Translations under genes and position numbers: made by a program
From: Lingula anatina
Taxonomy: Eukaryota > Brachiopoda > Lingulata > Lingulida > Lingulidae
DNA length: 64,000 nucleotides
Assembly: GCF_001039355.2 (NCBI RefSeq)
Contig: NW_019776079.1
Location: 1,519,894-1,583,893 of the forward strand
Direction of reading: 5' to 3'
Shown here: piece after piece, positions 36,392 to 48,737 of the stretch
Layout of the letters: every line of letters starts with the position of its first letter
Position numbering within the stretch: position 1 is the stretch's first letter
The notes under the pieces: generated by a model
Database searches by the model: none
Told to the model about the DNA's origin: nothing
What the model saw: only the letters and a program-made list of their open reading frames with translations

Positions 36392-36831
36392 TGACGTCAC
36401 CAGGGCTGGATTTGCTTTGACACTTAACGACGGAATTAGCATTGTTTAAAGTTTACAATCAGCTTGCAACTGTGTCAAAATGAATTGGGCGAGACCAAAT
36501 GTTTACTGCTAAGTCTAGTTGTTTCGAAACTCGCTTGCCAACCAGAGGGTATGAATGAGATGGTTGGGCGATAACCGCTACCTCTGATTGGCTAAGGTGG
36601 CCCTCTCTGGCTCCGCCCCCTTTGTTTTACCTGTTTAAGCTATTCTAGATAGCCAAGGTGATTCCCGTGATATAAATAAACCTGGTGTGCTCGAGGAACG
36701 GTATTCGTGCTTAAACACAGCCAAGCACTGTTATCACATGGTCGAACTAAGGAAGTGTTATTTGACGAAGTAAGAAACGAACAGAGAGCGGAGAAAGTCC
36801 TGGTATCACATTACTACTATATACAAGACAG
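36392..36831 (+). promoter_or_regulatory. TATA promoter with apparent non-coding first exon
   Basis: In order: a full CRE TGACGTCA (36392-36399), an inverted CCAAT box (ATTGGCT, 36587), a GC box (CTCCGCCCC, about 36611), TATAAATA (36671-36678), then about 130 bases ending ACAAGACAG before a consensus donor GTGAGT at 36832. The expected start site is near 36700. The only ATG in the exon (in CACATGGTC) opens an 11-codon frame ending TAA, so the exon looks untranslated. No coding exon is seen within the next several kb. The closest downstream gene on this strand is the P450 at 48.6 kb, whose leader begins after a strong pyrimidine-AG site at 48550, so this could be its distal promoter. It could equally serve an unrecognised non-coding transcript. 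Confidence 0.5.
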
Positions 36832-37410
36832 GTGAGTGATGTTTATGTTACTTCATAAATACCGGAGTCCGTGTTATGACAAGGAACTGTCAGTGGTATT
36901 TAAACTAAGATTTACAACACAAACTTTCGCCGGCTGTGGATGTGTTTGATAGTACACCGGTTCTCGTTCTATTTATTACACGTTGGGTAATTTTATAAAT
37001 CAAACAAGCGTTAGGACTTCGTATACAGCAAACAATACACACAGGACAATCGAATGTGGATTAACATGCCATTGGATCTTAAAACACGACTAAAAGTTTA
37101 CACATGGAACTTTTAAGATTTTTCGTAAACCTATGCTCACCCGCGACCTACCCAATTAACAAATATCATCGCGCGTATACGCCGCATAAGGTGGCTGTAA
37201 TTCCCAGACAGTCTGAGTTTTTTTTATTTTATAAATACCGACAGATTTGTTTTTATTCGGAGCTATTATTGTATTCGGATTGCCAATTAAATTACTGGCC
37301 GGGACCTGACAAGTTCTGGTTCAAATCGAGTCTCCAGACCTCAGACTCTCGGCACACACACACGAGACACACTAACACGTGGATTAGTTGCTGACACCAT
37401 TTTGTTGAAG

Positions 37411-37413
<3 letters not shown>

Positions 37414-37444
<31 letters not shown>

Positions 37445-37476
37445 TGAGAAAGAGAGGGAGAGAGAGAGAGAAAGGT

Positions 37477-37545
<69 letters not shown>

Positions 37546-37591
37546 GTGTGTGTGTGTGAGAGAGAGAGAGAAAGGGAGAGAGACAGAGGGG
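37414..37591. repeat. Compound alternating (GT)n/(GA)n repeat
   Basis: Blocks alternate GT, GA, GT, a long GA block (about 37500-37543), GT, GA. The tract combines Z-DNA-prone GT repeats with purine-only GA repeats. It lies about 0.6 kb downstream of the candidate first exon at 36.8 kb. Confidence 0.92.
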
Positions 37592-40500
37592 GTTCAAATG
37601 CCAAACCGCAAGCCTCACAGGAAACAGTTAATAATTTGACCCCCACTGGTCAAACGTTTTAAATCATTTTATTGGCCCAAAAAGATAAAAGCAATGTGTA
37701 GGGAGTTCTCAAGCATGTGACACAAATAACCGCTTCATTGTAAATGTTGAAGATATTTCGTGTTAAGCCCTGACCGGCACCAAACACACTTAAACGAAAC
37801 AGTTGACACGTATACCAAAGCTATTGCACGTATCGAAGAAATCCCCCTTTTCCCCTCCAAGAAAACACCGCCAGACGAATCTATTTATGGCAGCTTACTG
37901 TGGAATTCGATGTCTAATCAAAACTTCACCGTTTCTGGTGACGTTGGGTTCAAAGTTCCAACACCTCTCGTATTTAACACCGGCGTGTGTCCACCTCTAT
38001 CGAACACCTGTGTACGTGGGCAGGGCGGTCAGCCGAAGAGGGGGGGGGGGGGTCCAAAACGTTAACATGAGTACACACCGCAAACCTGATAAATTACTCT
38101 ACCACCTTACTTCCTTCATTCCGCCGCCTCTATATATCAAGCTACTATTCGCGGAAGGCGAAAAACAAAAGCCCAAAACATTTATAATTCAGGTAAAGAC
38201 TGCGCATTCCACAACCGCTCTCACGGCTTAATCCCTCTCTCTCTCTGGTACACGCACACTGCGGTCGCTCTTTACCGCGTTATCAGTACCGCCAAGGTAA
38301 GCTAAGTCACATCTGGATTATGTCTAATGTGTGGCCCTATCTCACAGACGAATCGCGCACAATAATAATAACACAATCACCGGAGTAAACTACTTCCTCA
38401 AAACTTTCATATCGCGTTAAAGGGCCTAACCCTTGAGGATTTCTCGGTCGATCTCGTGACACCGGTTGTCTCGTCGGCGTTGTGAGTGTCACCAAGGCTT
38501 GGCCATCTCCGTAGGGTAGGGCGGCTTAAGTCCAAGAGAACTGATAACCAACTTCAAAGAAACAGCAGAGACTGTGCCCAGACTTGCCCTGCCACCGAAT
38601 CTCGTCGCGTGCCAGAGCTACCAATGTCACTTCCTTTACGGGAGCACATGATCAACAAAATCAACACACGGCGCTATCGGGACCCGTTCTTGTACGCACC
38701 TGGCGTATGTTGATAGAGCCTGACCCCAGCATTCGAAATATGCAATTAAGGTTTTTACAGAATATATCTGCTCCTTGCGTTCTGCAGACACCCCTGCCGC
38801 CCAAGTAAAGAGCCGGTGATAGATTAGAAAATTGTCCGGGAATTAGGATGGGGGGAAAGGGGGGGGGGGTCTGATATTGTCTTCTTTGTTTGAAACGCTG
38901 TTATGCAAAGGGGGAGAGTATCATTATTAGATAAGATTTTAAATAAAATTATGTGGGGATTTTTTTTAATTAAAAATTTAGTTTTAAAAAGTTAGTTCAA
39001 ACAGGAATCGTTTGCCTAATGCGCTGTGTTTGTTTGCGAGCAGATATCAGAGCATTCCTCCCACAAATTATTTCATAATTCCAAGCATACATATACATTG
39101 GGAAATCTGAGAAAGATGGGGCATCTAAGATACGCGGTTCGCATCTTTATCACACCAGGAAAATTACCAGATCGCTTGGCCAAAATAGCATTAACTCTAG
39201 CAGAGTGTGAAAATATGATTACTAATATATGATTGCTAATGGCGCTTCAGGGAGGTCTGTCTTATTTGATGTAGATCGTCTGCTTTCTTTTTAAAACTTA
39301 GGTGCTTCATGGACGAGGCATAATTTGGTTTTAATTTCCAACAATCTACAATACTTAAAAAGTGACAGCGAGGAAAGCGCGTGCAGTAGGGATGAGGCAC
39401 GGAAAATCGTCGTTTTTTTTCTCCCGCTGCAACATTTCTTTCGGTACAAAAGTGACATCATAAGCCTCATACAGAATCATTTTTACACGCTTTGAGCATG
39501 TTTGACGGTTAGAGGCTAAAGGCCGACTTTTTCTCGTGATTTACTAGTGACATTTTTTTTCTTAAAATTATTGTTGCTCTATAAACATTTTCACTACGAT
39601 TTCTATTTTGACAGTTCTTGGAAAAACTACAGTTCATTTTCAATCTATCGTCAGTCAAGAATAAGTTGTCAGTTGTCGGCGGGAAATGATGAGCGCGTGA
39701 ACTAAACGGGTGAGAGACAGTTTTGTTGCCCTATTAACCGAAAAAAAATTAATGAAGTAAAAAAAAACCTTGAAACTGTGTCGACGTATCTACGTGCAAA
39801 TGCAATACTGCGTAATTTCTCAGATACTTGTTTTTTCGTCGGAGCAGACATCAAGGTTCCTGGTCTGCAATAGTAAAAAATGATAGAACATTACTCCCTC
39901 ATAGCAGACACCGAGGCTGCTCCACCCAAATTTATTCCATATTCTCTCGGAAAATATTTCGGCCTTTCACTTCAGCTAACGCTAACAGTACTATTTATAA
40001 ACTGATCTATGCTGTTGCCGCCCCTGGGTTTGTATAAATCACGGTAACTCATTTTGGAGGTTTGCAGAAAACGGAAAAGCAGAAATCATTGTGGTGCCCG
40101 GAAACATTTTCTTTGACAGTCTGTAATGGGAAATTCATGACTGTGCGTTTGATCTCATGGCTCCCACACCGCCAGGGAACTTGCAGTTTTCCTAAAATAA
40201 AACTTATCTTGTCTCTCAGAAAAATAAATATGTTTAAAGGAACTGTTAGTTATAGTAAGGGGTTCAAATGAACGAGCACTTTCTCCGTGTATAATGCCCG
40301 CAGCGACAGGGCTCCCAGCGAGTCATAAATAGCTTGTTTGTCCAACTTCCAGTGTTTAAATGCTGTAAGATTAAGTCATCAACAATTACACTTAGAAATG
40401 TAACTGATTACTAGATTACAAAATAAACAATAGGTAACGGATTGGACAAGCTTACACGAGTCTGAGGAATTCAGTTTAAATAATGAGCCGCTTGGTATAC

Positions 40501-43500
40501 GTATAGCGTAATGTAAAGAAACTTCTCCCACCATTCAGCTAAGTCATGGGATTAGAACGAAGTGAGAAGTCAGATAACAAGCTCCTGCTAAAGTAAACTC
40601 TCATGCAAGATATGGGGAAGTGGAATAACTCATAAGAGATTCATAAAAGAACTTGGCTTGCGGAGAAATTGATATGATGAAACTGTGGTTTCGCCAACTC
40701 ACGCTATGTGCGGTCTTGTCGGTCCAATCCGCAGGTTTACGGTTAAATTTATTTTCAACCCGTCAGATTCAGAAAATTAGCCTAAAAGCGCAACATTCTG
40801 TCCAATAATCCCCTTGCTAAATATTTGAAGTAGGTATCCAAGCTGACTTATCAATTGACGCCGGAAAACTGCTACTGTGGAGTTAAAATCCCTTCTCACC
40901 TGCTTATTTATCAAATGCAAAACGCAAAATAATAAACTGATATTTTTCAGATCACAAAGAATAATACATTTGTCCACTTCGTGTTAGGTATTTATTTTTA
41001 CACGCAGAAATCCGCGAAAACTGATCCGGCGAACATACGGGAGGGCAAATATTTGTCTGAGATTCCCATCTATTCGGTTAAATTTTTTAATTGCGGCTAG
41101 CCGAGGTTGGACCCCACATTTAACGGCGCATTAGCCTAAAACTTAAACACAGTTTTCATGTCCATTAAATATGTTGATTGTGGACGTTTGACCGAATCTG
41201 AGTGCTCTATGAAACAGAATATCTTTGTCTGATGAATGTTCATGTCTGCTGAGAATAGGTATTGAGATTGCCTCTTCTAAGATATATGAATGCTAAGGTC
41301 GCATTTTATCCCTTCGTTATAATGCTGTTTCTTTCAGTCACCCATCACTTCCTTTCCAATGTAGAGACTAACGAAATAAAAAAAAGTAAAAAAAGCGCTC
41401 CTCACGAAAAAAATACGTTTTCGAAAAAAAAAAGTAAAAAATTGCACTCCTTCAAAAAATGCGAGCGATTTCAACATGTCTGAGCTCTTTTCATTCCTCT
41501 GTAAAAGTATTCAGAAGTATTCAGTCCTTCCGCCGATGAATGAAATTGACAAATATCTTCGAGCAAATACGAGGCCACTTAAAACTGATAACTTCTTATC
41601 TAAGGAACGCGATTTTATCGTGGCTATTTAATCCTTTGATTCAGGACCTGAAAAAATGCGCAAATTACGAGGACTATCACTAAGAGTGTGCTATTAACAC
41701 TTTGCGTTGAGAGGTTTTAGATTTATCCGTTGCTACGATTCTCGTCGCTTTTTTTTTCCAAAGCTTTGAGACTGATTTGAAGCTAAAATCTCCGCCCAAA
41801 AAATGACGAAAACTATCTGCTGGTGTCTCAGAATGACACAAGAAATGAAAATATCAATGTGTAGAATTCCATTTGTCTGCCCCCTGTCATCAAATATGAA
41901 ACTCAAAACAAAAGCCAAAGAATCTTACCACCACCCCAATTGACGAGTTCACTGACTTATAGAATATTTTCCTTGACCCTAGGGAGAATTTCTCCGTTCC
42001 TGTCTCCCATCACTGTGAACGCTATTCTTCAGTAGACCGACTGCTCCGTCGTAAATCATGTTAGAAAGTTATATAGATGTCCCTTACACTGTAATATCAA
42101 GAACAGACGAAAGGAATTTACACGCGATTTCCTCACGCTATTTTGTTGCGTGTTGCAATATGCGAAAAACGAAGGAAATTATTCTTTAAACGTTTTTACT
42201 CAATTAAAAAGCATCTAGAATATTTTTCTTCTTTGGTACGCTCAATGTGTATATGTGTGTATACCGAAAAATGTGCACAAGAGTATTTTTTAAATTATTA
42301 ATCATCTTTTAAGAAACAGATGTCCCAACACCTCAGTAAAGCAAATGTCCCTGAGTTTCTCTGGCCTCACGTAGCAACAATTGAATTCAAGGAATTAACA
42401 CTTTAACCGCGATGGTGAATCAGTCCTAAGATCTTGGAACTCTCGCCAAATGTTTTTGATCTAATGGCCTTCCAGAAAAAATTCCTAGAATCATCCTCGG
42501 GACAGTATTACTCATAATCAGGCTGATGAAAAAACCCGAGCTTTCTAGACAAGGGAAATATACATATTAATATTATACGTAATTTAAAAGATAAATACTT
42601 TAAAAATCAAAACCAAGCGAGAATTAATTTCTAGGGGTATTGTTTTTCTTTCTTGAAAAAATCTAATACTATAGAAAAAGCCTTGTTGGTACGATGCCAA
42701 CGATTTAGCCGCATAGCAATATAAACAAATACTACATAAGAATTGCTATGTAGCACTATTAATTATAGTAATCCGAATACCTGCGTTTATCCAGGCCGGC
42801 TTATGGTGATAGGGAGCCAAGTGTGAGGTAATGCTCGAGGAAGCAAATTATCACACTTTCAATAATGACCAGAATCTTAATTTTCGGATTTTCCTGGCTC
42901 ATTTTGAGAAAATCCCTCGGTTTGCAAACAACGGGCCGCGAACGCGACGTCATAGATAAGATTAGACGGCCGAAGTGAGGATCCAGTATTGTTTCTCAGA
43001 AGTTTTTTTTTCTTCCTTTAATTGATCGCGTATAGCGCCTTTGTGATAGTTCGTATTAAATGAACGAGGTGATAATATTACTTTGAATGCTTGGCATGCT
43101 TTATTTGTTCTTCTGACTCAGTCTGCGTTGCTGACTCCTTGCTTCCCGATCGATCATTTCCTATTCTAAACAAGTGAATCAATTGTTTTTCTCATAACCG
43201 AAGAGCACCATCACTTATCAATTCTCAGTTATCACAAATAAAAAAGCCATCGGTGATAGAACGCTTAGGAAATACGAGAGACAGTCATTTGCCCCAGTTG
43301 CGAAATATATACAAGGAAACTGCGAAAATTAACACGCATAATGTGAAATAGAACATTGTTTGAGGCTTCGGAACTTGGAACGTACCCAGACGATTGAAAC
43401 ACATATCCTAGCAAGGGCCTAATCTATCACCAACACCGACGCCTCGGGCGCGAAAAGAGAACCCAGCATCGCGTGCAGCGGACAACATGTTAAGGGACGA

Positions 43501-43596
43501 TGACAACGAAAATGCCCAAATCCTTTTTCCCTGCGCAACCGCGCCAACCACAGAAATTTAGCATGATTGTCCGGTGCCTTGTAGTTCTAGTAAGAA

Positions 43597-44133
43597 TTAT
43601 TTCAAAAACATCTCCTCTACGTCAAATATACATTCCACTGAAAATGTCGGTGACATTTTATAGGAAAGATATGACGGGTAAAAAAAAATCACACCCATTT
43701 TTATTTTCAAATGAATAATGTTAGTAACGAAAGATAAATTTTTACATAAATTGCTGTAAAGTATTAAAAAAAATACTCCACTTGACCAGCCATTTTTCCC
43801 TTTTGAGACGGGAAATCTGCACATAAACTGCAAAATAACATCATCAATACCAATATAAGAACGGCCGACAATATTTCTAGAGTTACGCACACACCCGGTC
43901 AAGTCTCTGGTGTAATGTAGTTGTTTGTTTTGCGTTCCACGTGTCGGGCAGTTAGTATCTGGACGGCGCTCGCACTCCCTGTCACGATAGTCCATTTGGC
44001 GACCGCAGTCAGCACGCGATGGGACGGCATCACAATAGAAATCGTCAAAACTAGCATCGCGCGATCTGCCCGTACTTAAAATATAAAAGCGCCGAATACT
44101 GACAGAGACCATAGGCTTAATTTCAACGGCCAC
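43597..44133 (-). other. 178-codon open frame, unrecognised
   Basis: Longest open frame outside the two known genes. Its middle part contains CGRQMDYRDRECERRPDTNC, faintly like a thrombospondin type-1 repeat spacing, but the Trp residues of that domain are absent. The C-terminal third is low-complexity hydrophobic sequence. No promoter, splice sites or poly(A) signal support it. A frame of this length in about 64 kb of AT-rich DNA is only mildly unexpected. Confidence 0.12.
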
Positions 44134-47100
44134 TGTCTAACAAGCAACGTGTACTCAAAGCGTCATTCTGTGCTACTTCCAAGTTCTGTATCTATTTTTT
44201 ATACAACACAGAGAACACTGAAGAAAAAAACAAAACAAAAACTCCCTTACAGGTACCTTAAACGTTTTAAACAGAAAAATTATGAAATAAGGAATGGCAT
44301 TCTCAATAATAAAATGCTACTCACAAATTTACTTTCATGGAATACGACTGAATATTCTTTCCGTACATGACTGTATTATAACACGGAAGCGCTGGTAGCC
44401 CGCTAGGCCCCGCCCTCTAGTTGACTTCCCATTACGAGATATTAGCTCTTCCCGCCCCCGCACTTACAGGGTAATTAACCAATTGGGACTCAGAATCTAC
44501 ATCTAATGAGGCTAATAGTCCGGAAGAGCGACTGATTCAGAAAATATGGATAATCCCTCAACGCGGTTGTCGTCTCTACCGCCATCCGTCGGGACATTTG
44601 TATCGCTGGCAGCAAGCGGGGGAGGTGTTAGGAAAAAAAATTACAAAAAACCGCTTAAGCGTCTATCTTTGATTCGCCGCCAGTGGCTACTGTAGTACGG
44701 CGGTAGATCTTAGAGAGGTAGAGGGGGTTAGAGAGAGAGAGAGAGAGGGGGTGGAAGGTTATTATTGTACAACCAATATATCAACATGGCCATAACATCG
44801 CGGTCCTCTGTTGTTCTTTTTATTCAATCATACTGTTGTGAAATTAAAACCACACTGTATAATAGTGCGCCGCAACCTGTGTAAATAGACATAGGCCTGA
44901 GATCGGAAGAAGTGAAGAAAAGATAGATTTATCATCGCGTTCAGTCCCAATCCCTCTTTTAATTTCTCTCGGCTTTAAAAACCCAGCAACGCAGGGGGTA
45001 GCGAGGAATGCGGTTTTTCGGAGATAAATATGGGGTCTAAAGATTCTATTTTTACTCAGATGGCACCCTGTTCTGATTAAGTTGTGTAACAGTGGCTAAA
45101 TCACTCAGACGCCGCAGACACACTGAGCGCTTATTATCCTCCAAACTAGTGGTTTGGAGTGTTTTATCGGATCTGATATCGCGCTACCAATTCCCACCTC
45201 CGTACATCAGGACGTTTTGTCAGGCACAGATAAATTAAACCCCGATCATCATCTTGTAATTGTTTCCTTTACAAATGTCCCGCCGGTTTTGACAGCGTGT
45301 AATACGCCGTTTTGTAACACTGAACAGAGCACAGAGTATAATCATAGGGTTGGAGACAAAATCCCCGTCGCCTCCACGTACTGTAGGAATGAAAACGTGA
45401 GAGCTTTCTACCTGGCTTTCCACGAGTGAGTTATGGGTTAAGTAATCCACGTGGCCCTGACCCCTGTAATTACTACACAAATGACGAGAAAGTAATCATT
45501 GAACGTTACTCTCGGCCGCCCTCGCGTCTCTGTATCATACTCCCTAGTCCCCTCCCCCCGGGCACTTGCTCCCGTCTCTGTCATTTCCCATTTTGTGCCT
45601 CGGCTAACGATGTGAGATTAATTTAGAGAAAGAGCTGCCGCCGCCGAGCGTTGTGCGGAAGTTAGAACCCCCCTTAACCTTGACCGCGCACCGGCAGGGC
45701 TTAATTACGCGTGTTAATCACGGCCACCGTCGTCTTTGATCGGCGACGAAGTTGTTGTTTTAATTTCTAATTGGAGGCGGCTCCCCATAGACAATATGGT
45801 CTTACATAGAACGCGTTTTCTTTTCTCAAAATGAGCTCTTTATTAGCACTTGTTCATTCATGCTTGTGTTTAGTCATCGGATAAAATTAATAATTGCGAA
45901 AGCTGTATAAATATGGGCAGAAAGATACCGCACAGCAATACTTTGGAGCAGAGCATCCTGCAGAGCAATAGTTTCCATTAACTATATTTTATTCTGAAAA
46001 AAAGAGGAAAGGAACGCTTTAACTTGAGCAGTGAGTTTAAGGATTCTACTGAACGCTCGGCTACCGAACCGTACAAGTAAGTAAATAGCATCGCGGTCAA
46101 AAGCCCTTTCTTGCATTTAGCGCTACAGTAACGAGCGAGAGAGTTTATATAGCGTAAAAGTGGCGAGGTTTCACTGAACTTAATAGACTGGTAGGTTCTG
46201 CTTGGCTGATGTGCCTTGAAATTTGAACACGTATAAACACACGTAAACGGCCACGGACACAATACGAACGTGTAATCTTCAGATTATCAGAAGCGAGGTA
46301 AGGAGCCGAAATCAAGAGGCCTTTGCATTATGCCGTGATAGATTTGCCTCGTGATCGATATCCCGTTTTATTGAATCAATTCGGCTTTCATGCACGTCAT
46401 GATTGGGGGAAGCGGTTCTCGGAATTCTCAGAAAATCTTAGTCATGTTCATTATGATAGTATCATTAGGGGAGAGAAACACCGTTCTCGGCGGGGGTAAT
46501 GCCATTTTCTTCGAAACTAACAGTGGCGAATTACAGGCCTGATCGTTTTTGCACGGCGGCTTACCATAGAAAATTTATTGCTACATTAAATTTCACGCAA
46601 ATGTAGGGTTAATCAGACTTCGCAGTGTTTAGATTACATGATAAATGTATGATCCTGTGAAACACTGTGAAATTATGTTACGCTGCGAAATTAGGGACAC
46701 GTCTGTAAATTGCAGTTGCCTCTCTTCAACGAGAATGCCCTCATCCCGCAGAGGGGGTAAGAAAAAGCGACTTTTCTCAAAGAACAGGGGAACTGTCTAA
46801 AAATTGAACCTGACAGTGGCACATTCTAGTTCCGCTCTTTTCAGTGTATCAATCAAAACAGTATTTAATGATGAAAAAATATTTATAGCTGGTCTGTGCT
46901 GTTATGCTTGGTCTAATGAGGTCACGGCAGAGTTCGTGATCGGCTGGGAGGTGTGTGGGCACGAACGTGCGTGATAACATTGAAAAGAGCTATCGTGAAA
47001 TATAGTCAGCATTTTGCTGTCTTTGTTCGATGTTTTTTTGTTTAATTTGCGCTTGAGTCTTTTTTGTTTTCTGCGATACACTTTCTACGACGCGGGTTAA

Positions 47101-48329
47101 ATTAACCAAGATTGGACGTTTTACGTAGTTTTTTTTTCAGGCCAACTACTTTCTGTTTTTCCATTTTAGTTTTGTATTCATTGATAAAAAAGTATGAAGT
47201 CAAAGAAGTTGACCTTGCATATTTAACAGAATAAGCTTTTTGCTCCACGGTCTGCTAGCGGGGAAAACCGCGAGTAAGAGCAAAAAATAATATCAACAGA
47301 TAACGGGTCTATTAATAGTCACGGACTTATCTTCGGCTGCTCCCGGAAATTTCCGCAAACAGAAGCCGACTGTTGTTGTAATTTAAAACAATAAAGCATA
47401 TTAGTGCATCATTGGTTTTGTGTGAGCACTCGGCGCTCCTTCTTTCCGTCGGTTCAACTTGATCTTTTTCCGTTCACTAATACTAGGTATTGTTTCAATT
47501 GCCATCGGTATGCGAGCAAACCTACATTTTCAAACAAAGGTTCCACACTCGATTTCACGCGGACTAAGAAAACTGCCTAAAAGAAAGGATGGAATAAGGA
47601 AGAAAAACTTCCGTAGTGCGAACAAATTTAGAATTCCCACCGTTAATCACCGATTGTAGTGGTCACACTAATCTGGGCCTGGGATGCGTTGTTACGCGAT
47701 CTTTTACTCAAATCAACCCAAGCTGAAAATGAATGGACTTAAGGGAATAATTCATTTAATCATGATAATTCTGGAAACAAAATATCGACGAATCGCCTGC
47801 TCTCTACTATTTGCTAGAAACAAATCGATCTCTGATTTCCAGGGAATAGGGGGATCACACCACGCTTTAAAATAGCCTCTCTTGTGGTCTCCGAATACCA
47901 AGAATAAAACTGGATGTGGTTCAATGTATCGAGATACAGTAATTAAAACTCAAGAGAGGGCTCGACACAGCTGAAAGAATAGAGATCATCTTTTCTCGTG
48001 TAGGGGTCAATTAAAACAATACCTTCCTATCAAATCATTGACCGGATATCAAATTAATTGTAATCTGCCCACAAGAAGGCTATTTTTAGTGTTTCCCAGC
48101 CCCGTTGTTGTCTTAGTAATTTGTCCAAATTAAGAGATCAAACTCACAAAGGCCGTTTCTCATTCGCCACCAGTGAGAAATTAATTGCTCGGTTCTGTCG
48201 GTAATGTTCATGCCTCTTGGTAATTGACACTTTGATAGACATTCTTACTACTGGCTTTCTAGTAAACGTTTACAACTCTACAGATGTTTTGAATGATCCA
48301 ATTTTCAGCAGCAACCACGTAACGGCGCT

Positions 48330-48550
48330 CTCGGCCAATCAGCGCTCTCGCTTCCCTGGAGCGCACGTGTCAGCTGTACACCGGCTACCCATATAAGGCG
48401 GTTGCTTAATTGTAAATTAGAATACGCCCCGCCCAGAGGGGAAGCCTCTGATTGTGTTAGACGTCACGAAAAGCATTATTTTAACCAGGCCCGCGGTTTA
48501 TATAAAGAGAAGCTAGCACGTGAATAAGTCAGTCTTCCCTCTCTCTTTAG
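48330..48550 (+). promoter_or_regulatory. Promoter of the CYP7/8-like P450
   Basis: CCAAT box in GGCCAATCAG (about 48334), E-box CACGTG (about 48363), CRE-like GACGTCAC (about 48461) and a clear TATATAAA (about 48499-48506), putting transcription start near 48530. TCTTCCCTCTCTCTTTAG (ending 48550) lies between the start site and the ATG. It may be a pyrimidine-rich leader or a splice acceptor for an upstream leader exon. Confidence 0.65.
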
Positions 48551-48648
48551 TTTAGGAGGTGACGAAAGAGACCCGAGGCAGCAACAGATATCTTCAACAG
48601 AGCTTTACGAGACCGAAGCCTGGACGATCACAATACATCATCATCAGC

Positions 48649-48737
48649 ATGTTTGGACTAATAATTCCTCTGTCCCTGTTTACAGTGGCGGCATGTCTAC
48701 TCATCTACTTATACTTCACAAAGATATACAGAAAACG
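48649..48737 (+). CDS. P450 exon 1: membrane anchor
   Basis: Encodes MFGLIIPLSLFTVAACLLIY followed by LYFTKIYRKR: a hydrophobic signal-anchor helix and basic stop-transfer residues typical of endoplasmic-reticulum P450s. The ATG at 48649 is preferred over the in-frame ATG at 48559 because it puts the hydrophobic helix at the N terminus. The donor GTAAGT follows, and the exon ends in phase 2. Confidence 0.85.

Larger units (their letters stand above)
36832..48329. other. Non-coding region between distal promoter and P450
   Basis: About 11.5 kb, either intergenic or a very long 5' UTR intron. Only short open frames occur. The longest (minus strand, 43597-44133) is listed separately. Poly-G at 38040-38052, A-rich low complexity at about 41376-41450 and a (GA)n tract near 44731-44750 are present. 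Several AT-rich stretches with TAATTA motifs (for example 45690-45780) could be regulatory but show nothing diagnostic. Confidence 0.6.

Noticed and set aside
37803-38231. 142-codon open frame crossing a poly-G run
   Set aside because: Homopolymer length is unreliable and the translation resembles no protein.
44899-44917. AGATCGGAAGA, resembling the start of a common sequencing adapter
   Set aside because: Only 11 bases match and the following bases diverge, so chance is the better explanation.
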